Below are positions 8,625 through 15,174 of a stretch of DNA of 64,000 bases, one piece after another; positions within the stretch are counted from its first letter, which is position 1, and each line of letters opens with the position of its first letter. Made by a program: the position numbers and the translations under genes. Where the stretch lies: contig NZ_JASHKA010000004.1 in assembly GCF_030732845.1 (NCBI RefSeq), positions 310,001-374,000 of the forward strand, written 5' to 3'. Under the pieces are notes generated by a model. That model saw only the letters and a list, made by a program, of their open reading frames with translations. It had not been told where the DNA came from and did no database searches. The stretch is from Roseibium sp. MMSF_3544. GTDB lineage: Bacteria > Pseudomonadota > Alphaproteobacteria > Rhizobiales > Stappiaceae.

Positions 8625-9031
8625 AGGATGACGTGCGGCCGGCCGCCAACGGCGCAGACGTTCCAGCGGCACTCGGTCTCAACCGCATCATCATCTACGT
8701 GCGCGACGTGGACATCAGCGCATCCTTCTACGCGTTTGTCTTCGGCTTCAAAGTGCTGAACGTTCCGACGGACCGTTTGACAGAGCTTGTGTCGGAAAAC
8801 GGCGGGGCGACACTCTTGCTGCACAAGGCGGGAAAGGCACAAAAGCTTGGTCAGGTCGCCGTCAAGCTGGTCTTCGATGTTGAGAACGTACGCGCCTTTT
8901 CCAAGGCAGCTGCCGCAAAGGGCCTCAAGTTCGGAACCGTTCACAAGGCGGACGGCTATGAATTTGCAAATGCCAAGGATCCGGACGGCAATTCCATCCA
9001 GATCTCCAGCCGGGCCTTCAAGGCATCCTGA
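8621..9031 (+). CDS. VOC/glyoxalase-family protein
   Basis: A 136-residue single-domain vicinal-oxygen-chelate protein. It has the paired beta-alpha-beta layout (LNRIIIYVRDVDISASFYAFVFGF near the start, AVKLVFDVENVRAF, and FANAKDPDGNSIQISSR at the end). The terminal DPDGN-IQ motif is typical of glyoxalase/bleomycin-resistance proteins. AAGGAG lies upstream of the ATG, which overlaps the GFA stop by four bases. The substrate is unknown. Pairing with a GFA protein hints at aldehyde or small electrophile handling. Confidence 0.8.
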   Translation: MKDDVRPAANGADVPAALGLNRIIIYVRDVDISASFYAFVFGFKVLNVPTDRLTELVSENGGATLLLHKAGKAQKLGQVAVKLVFDVENVRAFSKAAAAKGLKFGTVHKADGYEFANAKDPDGNSIQISSRAFKAS

Positions 9032-9242
9032 TCCGCCCTCACCTTCTTTGCTACGTCATCCGAATCTGAAATTCGTCGCCTTGTACGGCTCCCTCCGAAC
9101 CACCTTCGAAGCCAAATGAGTGACTGGCAAGTTTATGTTTCTAGGGTGATTTTCGAGTTTGACGAACGCTCCGGCGAGCGCCGCAGCAATGTGGCGTATT
9201 TCACATTCGTCACACCAGCCGTTTTGTGGCTACACTCACTCC

Positions 9243-9815
9243 ATGACGATCGAAACGGCAGTTCTTCAATCCAGCCTTGGTCCTTCCCTGCGGCGCTGGC
9301 GCATTCTCAACCGGGTCAAGCAGCAAGCGCTTGCCGAAGACCTCGGTGTGTCGCAAAGCAGGATTTCCCGCTGGGAGAGCGGGCACTCTGAACCGGACGC
9401 GTTCGCACGCCGGAAGATCACGCAGCTGTTGCGTGCACGGCCGGAGACCGCGTCGGACCGGGCCCTGCTTGATCTTGTGACCGGAGCTTCCAACCCGGTG
9501 CATCTGGTCTGTGACCTCACGCACCGGCTCCTTGCAGCCTCGCCCATGCGAACCCGGTTTTGGCATGTTCCCGTTTCGGATCTGATGGACAGGCCCCTGT
9601 GGCGGTTTGCGTCCGAGAGCATACGAAGTGTCGAGCACGAGCTTGGCGACAGAGGCTGGTATGAACCGCTCGGCCCTGACATCCTTTATCGGACCGAACG
9701 TGCGGATTTTGCCGAGTTGACCATCCCCGAAAGCCAGATCCGGATATCGCGCCTCGCGCTTTCCGACGGCCGCTTTGCGCGGCTGGTCAGGGACGAACCG
9801 ACAAAGCTTGCATAA
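9243..9815 (+). CDS. XRE-family transcriptional regulator
   Basis: A 190-residue protein with an N-terminal helix-turn-helix of the Cro/CI type (about residues 12-65: LRRWRILNRVKQQALAEDLGVSQSRISRWESG). A 120-residue C-terminal part without a family I can name follows, probably a ligand-sensing domain. The ATG at 9243 lacks a Shine-Dalgarno sequence. Instead TACACT, a plausible -10 box, ends seven bases before it, so a leaderless transcript is possible. The target is unknown; it lies between the GFA/VOC pair and an HD-domain gene. Confidence 0.75.
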   Translation: MTIETAVLQSSLGPSLRRWRILNRVKQQALAEDLGVSQSRISRWESGHSEPDAFARRKITQLLRARPETASDRALLDLVTGASNPVHLVCDLTHRLLAASPMRTRFWHVPVSDLMDRPLWRFASESIRSVEHELGDRGWYEPLGPDILYRTERADFAELTIPESQIRISRLALSDGRFARLVRDEPTKLA

Positions 9816-9864
9816 ATTATTCGACCCGTCGCATGGACGGATTTTGCCCGCTATCATCGGACCC

Positions 9865-10476
9865 ATGTCGCAGTCCGATTCAATTCCAGCCATACCCGCG
9901 CACCGACTGGCCGGCATTCTGAAGTTCCTTCAGGCGGCCGAAAAGCTGAAAGATACCTTGCGATCAGGGTCATCACGCCAGGGCCGGCCCGAAAGCACCG
10001 CAGAACACAGCTGGCGTCTCGCCCTGATGGTTCTTCTGTTCGAAAAGAACCTGGACGGTGTCGACTTTCTGAAACTCCTCAAGCTCTGCCTGATCCACGA
10101 CCTCGGCGAAGCGATTTCCGGCGATGTTCCAGCGCCTTTGCAACAGGAGGGCGACGACCGTGAGGCACGCGAACGCAGGGATTTTCAGACTCTTTGCGAA
10201 GATCTGCCGGCCGATCTGGCCACTGAGCTGCTCGCACTGTGGGACGAGTATGCCGGCGCAGCGACGGCCGAAGCGCGTCTTGCCAAGGCATTCGACAAGC
10301 TGGAAACAATCCTGCAGCATCAACTCATGCCGCCGCAAAGCGCGGAGTTTCACGCGTTTAACCTCGGCTACGGACGCAACCGTACGGATGCGTTTGAACT
10401 CACCCGCCAGATCCGCGACATCGTCGACGGCAACACGCACGACATCATCGCAAAGACGCAGGATCGTGCCGATTGA
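9865..10476 (+). CDS. HD-domain phosphohydrolase (YfbR/HDDC2-like)
   Basis: A 203-residue HD-domain protein. The metal-binding histidine is in STAEHSWRLALM (about residue 46), and the His-Asp pair is in CLIHDLGEAISGDVP. The size and layout match 5'-deoxynucleotidase-type HD proteins (YfbR/HDDC2), which dephosphorylate nucleoside monophosphates; the precise substrate is inferred. The ATG at 9865 has no ribosome site. TATCAT, a possible -10 box, lies eight bases before it, as for the gene just upstream. It is not overlapped by neighbours. Confidence 0.8.
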   Translation: MSQSDSIPAIPAHRLAGILKFLQAAEKLKDTLRSGSSRQGRPESTAEHSWRLALMVLLFEKNLDGVDFLKLLKLCLIHDLGEAISGDVPAPLQQEGDDREARERRDFQTLCEDLPADLATELLALWDEYAGAATAEARLAKAFDKLETILQHQLMPPQSAEFHAFNLGYGRNRTDAFELTRQIRDIVDGNTHDIIAKTQDRAD

Positions 10477-10592
10477 ACATCATTGCGAACGCTTCGAGCC
10501 GCGAACGCCGCCGCATCTGCCGGACGCCTTGATCGCCTTTGGTAAGGTAAACTAGGCTGCAGGTCAGATCGCTCATTTCGGAGGAAACGACA

Positions 10593-10958
10593 ATGTACTC
10601 CATCCTGCCTCGCAGCAACGGTCCGGTTCTTGGTGTCGAGGTGTCCGGCAAGATCGATATCGAAGAAGAAAAGTCGCTGATTGCCAAGGCCGATGAGCTG
10701 ATCGAAACCTTCGACAAGATCGATGTCCTGGTTGTTCTCGGCGATCACGTCGGGATCTCGTTCGAAGCGGCCGTTTCAGACATCAAATGGGTGCTGACCC
10801 ATATGCCGCATATTCGAAAAGTCGGGATCGTGGCGGACGGCAAGTTGCTCGCCGCGCTCATCACGGTCGACGCGACTTTCGCCAAGATGGCCGGCATTGA
10901 GGAAAAGCACTTCGACCGGGACGAAATCGAAATTGCCTGGCACTGGATCGAAAGCTGA
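10593..10958 (+). CDS. SpoIIAA-like/STAS-fold protein
   Basis: A 121-residue soluble protein of the SpoIIAA-like family found widely in bacteria, related in fold to STAS domains. It opens with MYSILPRSNGPVLGVEVSGKI, carries the conserved acidic-hydrophobic core IDVLVVLGD and ISFEAAVSDIKW, and ends with IEIAWHWIES. GGAGG lies eight bases before the ATG. No membrane segment is present. Biochemical function in this family is unclear, and lipid or nucleotide binding has been proposed for STAS relatives. It appears monocistronic, with a hairpin terminator after it. Confidence 0.75.
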   Translation: MYSILPRSNGPVLGVEVSGKIDIEEEKSLIAKADELIETFDKIDVLVVLGDHVGISFEAAVSDIKWVLTHMPHIRKVGIVADGKLLAALITVDATFAKMAGIEEKHFDRDEIEIAWHWIES

Positions 10959-11004
10959 CACGCCTTCTGACAGGAAAACGAGCCGCTGCAGCTTGAGAGC
11001 AAAG

Positions 11005-11033
11005 GGGCCGGTCACACCAGGTGCGACCGGCCC
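11005..11033. terminator. bidirectional hairpin terminator
   Basis: A nine-base perfect inverted repeat (GGGCCGGTC / GACCGGCCC) with an 11-base loop lies between two convergent genes, seven bases from the end of the minus-strand gene. T-runs are short on both sides. Confidence 0.55.
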
Positions 11034-11039
11034 TTCCCG

Positions 11040-12158
11040 TCAGGAGAGCCCCGACTTTCTTTTCCGCAGAACCATCGTGAGGATACGCTTGCGATCGACA
11101 TGACGCCTGTAAGGCCCGGCAAGGACATCCTGACGGATCGCATCTTCAAGCCGCGAGAAAAACTCATCCGACAGGCGGTGAGCGTCCCTTGCACTTGCGG
11201 CGCACCGGTTGAACAGCTGCGCTTCCAGCGTGTTCTCAAGAACCGCCCGGTCCGCCTCCACCTTGTGGCGGGCATAGAGTTCGGGTTGATCCAGCAGATA
11301 GGCTTTCGGATCACTCTCTTCTCTTGAGCGCGAAGTCACTGCAAGGTGGTCAATCTCACAGGCTTCAGCCAAAACCTCGTTCTGCAAAATCGCATCGCGG
11401 GCATCTTCTTCAGTCAGGAACCAGATCGGGAACAGAAAGTTCTCAACGTGGTGCTGCTGTAACAAGCCGTCGGACACCATGTCATGCATGACTTCAGTCG
11501 ACATCGCGATCACCGCGTTTTTAGACGGAATGATCCCGTTCCGTGCAGAAGTGTCCTGCGCTGCGCCCATTGTGGAAACAACCAGACAGCCACCCGGCAT
11601 CAGCTCCTCCATGCGTTTTGACACGAAGAGCGCAAAGTCGTCCTTTGCCACCTGCCTGAGAGCCTGATATTGCCGAGACGGCAACTCAGAGAACCACAGG
11701 GCTTTTGGAGACGGCATGAATACCTGATGCCTCAGCCAGTGCGTTGCATTGAATGCTGTTGCAAGAGCAACGGAGCCACTGCACAGCATCTGATTGTAGA
11801 AATTGCCGGCAAGCATCTCGACCTGCGGGCCCCTGTCTTCGTGTATCAGGCCATCCTTGCCCAATACCGTAGCGCGCAGGGATCCCCAGTCGTTGCCGGG
11901 CAGGTCCGCAAAACATGCCGAAAGTTGCTTTTTCGGGTTTTCGTTCGACCAGGCGTCCAGCACAGGACGAACGATGTTCAATGAACTCTGTCCCGGGCCA
12001 CAACCGAAATCGGCCACTTTGGGGGCGTCCGTGTGGTTGAACGTGCGCAAAGCGAGCTCTTCGAGCATCCCGGTGTGCTCGTTTATATCCCTCAACCCGA
12101 GCGTTGGCTCCTGGTTGAAGTCGACCTGTTCGCCGGTCGTTGCCGCGAGAATTCTCAT
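11040..12158 (-). CDS. SABATH-family SAM-dependent (carboxyl) methyltransferase
   Basis: A 372-residue methyltransferase whose motifs follow the plant SABATH order. VADFGCGPGQSS (about residues 48-59) is the SAM site. FADLPGNDW (83-91) matches the DLPxNDF motif, and AGNFYNQML (117-125) matches GSFYxRLF. ATHWL (138-142) matches the SxxWLS segment, and ELMPGGCLVVSTMG follows. SABATH enzymes methylate carboxylates or nitrogen of small molecules such as salicylate, indole acetate and xanthine derivatives. Bacterial members are known but little characterised. It lies 145 bp downstream of a class II amidotransferase and a class V PLP enzyme on the same strand, but the AT-rich gap may hold its own promoter. 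The substrate is unknown. Confidence 0.8.
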   Translation of the reverse strand: MRILAATTGEQVDFNQEPTLGLRDINEHTGMLEELALRTFNHTDAPKVADFGCGPGQSSLNIVRPVLDAWSNENPKKQLSACFADLPGNDWGSLRATVLGKDGLIHEDRGPQVEMLAGNFYNQMLCSGSVALATAFNATHWLRHQVFMPSPKALWFSELPSRQYQALRQVAKDDFALFVSKRMEELMPGGCLVVSTMGAAQDTSARNGIIPSKNAVIAMSTEVMHDMVSDGLLQQHHVENFLFPIWFLTEEDARDAILQNEVLAEACEIDHLAVTSRSREESDPKAYLLDQPELYARHKVEADRAVLENTLEAQLFNRCAASARDAHRLSDEFFSRLEDAIRQDVLAGPYRRHVDRKRILTMVLRKRKSGLS

Positions 12159-12303
12159 CCCGACTATTCTCCGTGTGTCTTATGACAATCTGCCTCTAAG
12201 GAGAATTTGGGGATGCTTTGCCAGCGCACAAATTAAGGCTTTGTAATCTTTATTTTACTTGCCGTGAAGACCACCCTGCAGGCGCGATTTCTGCCGGAAA
12301 TCT

Positions 12304-13092
12304 TCAGCCTGCGGCAATTTGTTCCTCACTCAGGAACGCGACTTGTTTAACGTCGCCGTCCCGGACCTCGATCATGTGACCGTGCGGGACTTCAACCCAA
12401 CAATCGCGTGCCTCGTCCAGAGGCTCGGAGACGACCACCACACCATCCTTGAACTGGCGGTAATAGAGCGTGGGCGGCAACTTGTCAGACGCGTAACGGG
12501 CCGCGTAGAGCGTTTCGCCGTTGGACCAGGCGGACGCAAACCGCATGTGCGGTGTCGAGCCTGCGTATTTGGACAAGGCTTCGGCTTCATGGACTGCGCG
12601 TGCCATTGCCGCGCGCGGATGCAATTTCAGGCCATAGGCCAGCGCGATCAGGAACAGGCATTCGCTGTCCGTTCCCCCCAAACGCTGGCGGTAGAGATCG
12701 TCCGGGATCATGTTGTCGAGACGCCGGCGAACCTTGTCGTAGCCACCGACCTGACCGTTGTGCATAAACGACCACTCTTCATGGGTAAACGGATGACAAT
12801 TGTCCCGTGTCGTTGCCGTGCCGGTGGAAGCCCTGACATGGGCGAGGAAATGGCCGGAACGAATGTTGTGCGCAATCTGCAAAAGATTCGGGTCCGACCA
12901 CGCAGGCCGTACGTCCTTATAGAGGCAAGGTGTTTTCCGGTCGCCATACCAGGCAACCCCAAAACCGTCCGCATTGACGGAGGTCTTGCACGACAGCGCG
13001 TTGCGGCTCTGGTCGATCAGCGAATGTTCCGGATCGCAAATGACCTCTTCAAGATATCTCGGAGCCCCGCTCCAGGCTGCCCAACGGCACAT
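12304..13092 (-). CDS. class II glutamine amidotransferase-like hydrolase (EgtC/YafJ-like)
   Basis: A 262-residue Ntn-hydrolase. Cys2 directly after the initiator Met is the expected nucleophile. The segment VNADGFGVAWY (about residues 39-49), the AHVRAST element and the FMHNGQVGGY loop (about 109-118) are hallmarks of the class II amidotransferase fold. EgtC, the gamma-glutamyl-hercynylcysteine sulfoxide hydrolase, and YafJ share this single-domain architecture, and I cannot separate them by eye. GGAGAC precedes the ATG. It starts 15 bp after the PLP enzyme gene, so the two form an operon. Confidence 0.75.
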   Translation of the reverse strand: MCRWAAWSGAPRYLEEVICDPEHSLIDQSRNALSCKTSVNADGFGVAWYGDRKTPCLYKDVRPAWSDPNLLQIAHNIRSGHFLAHVRASTGTATTRDNCHPFTHEEWSFMHNGQVGGYDKVRRRLDNMIPDDLYRQRLGGTDSECLFLIALAYGLKLHPRAAMARAVHEAEALSKYAGSTPHMRFASAWSNGETLYAARYASDKLPPTLYYRQFKDGVVVVSEPLDEARDCWVEVPHGHMIEVRDGDVKQVAFLSEEQIAAG

Positions 13093-13107
13093 GTTCGACT
13101 TGTCTCC

Positions 13108-14574
13108 TTATGCGGCGTCCTTGACTGCCTTGAACCGCGCGGTTGCCTCGTCACAGGAATAAAGATCCGCAAGGGGATAAGGCGCACGGGCCAAGGCATC
13201 CACTGCTTCAATGATCTTATCCGCCTTTTCCGGCGTGAGAAGCACAGAAAAGTTGAGCCGGGTCCAACCGGGCTTTTTCAGTTCCTCGCCAGACAAGATA
13301 CCTTCGCGAAGCTTTTCCGACTCATCCTGTGCGATCCCGAGCAGCCGGTGTGCGTAGGGTCCTGCACAGGCGCAGCCGCCGCGCGCCTGGATACCGTGAG
13401 CATCCGACAACATCCTTGTTACCAGCTGCTGATGGATGTAACCGCCACGTTCAAAATCGCGTATGCGGAAGGAAAAAACAGGCAAGACCCGACGAGCATT
13501 GCAATTGCCCAGGAGTTCGATCGCAGGATTGGCCTGCCAGACGGAAAGCGCCCTCTCCCGCCAGGCCGCGTTGCGCTGATCCATCAGCGCCTGGCCGATC
13601 GCCTCCTTGACGAGAAAAACAAGCGCTGAGCGTATGTCGCCGACCACATTCGGCGTTCCGGCCTCTTCGCGTGCGGCGATGTCCGGAGTGTAATCGTGCC
13701 CCCAGGGCGAGACGAAGCGCACTGTGCCTCCCCCCGGAAAGACGGGTGCGTCCATGCTGACAGCCTTCTTGCGGACGATCATCACGCCGGATGCCGCAGG
13801 GCCACCGATAAATTTATGCGGCGAGACAACAACGGCATCCTTCTGCTCCTCTGTCCCGGTGCCCATGTCGATGGGTAGATAGGGACCTGACCCCGCGCAG
13901 TCCCAGACACTCAGCGCACCATGCTGCTTGAGAAGGCGGGTAACCGCCCGGTCGTCCGTGACGATGCCGGTCACATTGGACATCGTAGAAAAGGCGCCGA
14001 CGATCAACCGCTTGCCACCGGCTTGCTGCAACACGGCGCTCAGCTCGTTCATGTCCGGCCCGCCAGACGGATCTTCGCCGATCTCAACAACGTCCGCGCC
14101 GCTTTCGCGCCAGGGAAGAATGTCGGAGTGATGCTCGTACGGTCCGAGCACGACTAGCGGCTTTTGTCCCCGCCGCGCCGCATCCGTCACGCCTAGAAGG
14201 TGCACAAGCCGGTTCAGCCCAGCCGTTGCGCCCGACCCGCAAAACACCGTTGCGTATGTTTGATCCGCGCCGCAAATGCGCGCAATCTCTGCACGTGCCG
14301 CTTCCCGCATCCGTGTCATCGCGCTGCCGCAATAAGACGCTTCGGTGTGACTGTTGGCGTAAACGGGCAGAACTTCCTCGAGAACGAAATCCTCGATCTG
14401 TCGAAGAGCCCTGCCGGACGCGACATAATCCGCGTAGATCATCTCGCGATCTCCAAGGGGACCGGCCATGCTCACCCCTTCGCCGATCAAACCGGCTCGC
14501 AGGCGGCCAAGCAGATCCGGTCCGCACAGTGACTTCTTGAAATGATCGATTGCGGTACCGGTTTCCTGCACCAT
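13108..14574 (-). CDS. class V aminotransferase-fold PLP enzyme (cysteine desulfurase/C-S lyase-like)
   Basis: A 488-residue fold-type I PLP enzyme. The Schiff-base lysine is K254 in VVVSPHKFIGGPAASG. An EHHSD motif (147-151) packs on the cofactor, and SVWDCAGSGPY (222-232) holds the PLP-nitrogen aspartate. A cysteine-containing segment GGCACAGPYAHRLLG lies near the C-terminus, like the sulfur-relay loop region of cysteine desulfurases. The protein is about 80 residues longer than NifS/SufS. GGAGGGG precedes the ATG. It leads an operon with the amidotransferase and perhaps the SABATH methyltransferase, and it faces an Lrp-type regulator. Desulfurase, C-S lyase (EgtE-like) and transaminase roles all remain open. 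Confidence 0.75.
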   Translation of the reverse strand: MVQETGTAIDHFKKSLCGPDLLGRLRAGLIGEGVSMAGPLGDREMIYADYVASGRALRQIEDFVLEEVLPVYANSHTEASYCGSAMTRMREAARAEIARICGADQTYATVFCGSGATAGLNRLVHLLGVTDAARRGQKPLVVLGPYEHHSDILPWRESGADVVEIGEDPSGGPDMNELSAVLQQAGGKRLIVGAFSTMSNVTGIVTDDRAVTRLLKQHGALSVWDCAGSGPYLPIDMGTGTEEQKDAVVVSPHKFIGGPAASGVMIVRKKAVSMDAPVFPGGGTVRFVSPWGHDYTPDIAAREEAGTPNVVGDIRSALVFLVKEAIGQALMDQRNAAWRERALSVWQANPAIELLGNCNARRVLPVFSFRIRDFERGGYIHQQLVTRMLSDAHGIQARGGCACAGPYAHRLLGIAQDESEKLREGILSGEELKKPGWTRLNFSVLLTPEKADKIIEAVDALARAPYPLADLYSCDEATARFKAVKDAA

Positions 14575-14649
14575 TTACCCCTCCAATACGCTTTCCAGCA
14601 ATCATATGACCATCTGAAATGGGAGATGTTCACCTAATCCGATTGTATT

Positions 14650-14664
14650 CAGAAATATTTTGTG
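14650..14664. promoter_or_regulatory. Lrp-type operator between the PLP operon and the lrp-like gene
   Basis: CAGAAATATTTTGTG fits the degenerate Lrp consensus YAGHAWATTWTDCTR at 12 of 15 positions. It lies 15 bases upstream of the Lrp-family ATG and about 75 bases upstream of the divergent PLP gene. Lrp/AsnC regulators commonly bind such sites to control themselves and a neighbour. Confidence 0.5.
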
Positions 14665-14678
14665 TCATTTGATCGCTC

Positions 14679-15140
14679 ATGCAGGCAAAACTCGATCAGA
14701 TTGACAGGTCCCTCCTGCGCGCGCTTCAGCGAGACGCGCGGCTGTCGCAGCGTGAACTGGCCGATATTGTCGGTCTTTCCCAGAATGCATGCTGGCGGCG
14801 ACTTAAGGCTCTTTATGAAAGCGGACTGATTGAAGGCCATACGATCAGACTGGACCCGGTCCGACTGGGGCTCAATCTCACGGTCTTTGTCATGATCCGC
14901 ACGCGGCATCATTCCAAGGATTGGCTGGAAACGTTCCGGAGTGAAGTCTCGGCGATCCCGAATGTCATCGACTTTTACAGAATTGCTGGTGACTACGACT
15001 ACATGCTGAAAGTCGTCGCGGAGGACATGAATGCCTTCGACCGTGTCTACCAGCGGCTGATCGAGAAAGTCGACCTGGACACCGTCACATCCTACATGAC
15101 GATGGAGGCGATCGCGGATGCCCGCGATCTGCCAATCTAG
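14679..15140 (+). CDS. Lrp/AsnC-family transcriptional regulator
   Basis: A 153-residue regulator. The N-terminal helix-turn-helix (about residues 5-55: LDQIDRSLLRALQRDARLSQ, then LADIVGLSQNACWRRLKAL) is followed by the RAM ligand-binding domain, whose core is FYRIAGDYDYMLKVVAEDM. Proteins of this family sense amino acids. Its divergent placement next to a PLP enzyme suggests it controls that operon in response to an amino-acid substrate. There is no clear ribosome site before the ATG at 14679. A matching operator lies in the 104-bp intergenic region. Confidence 0.88.
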   Translation: MQAKLDQIDRSLLRALQRDARLSQRELADIVGLSQNACWRRLKALYESGLIEGHTIRLDPVRLGLNLTVFVMIRTRHHSKDWLETFRSEVSAIPNVIDFYRIAGDYDYMLKVVAEDMNAFDRVYQRLIEKVDLDTVTSYMTMEAIADARDLPI

Positions 15141-15174
15141 GTCATTTCCTCACCGCATCCAGTAACCGGCACGA

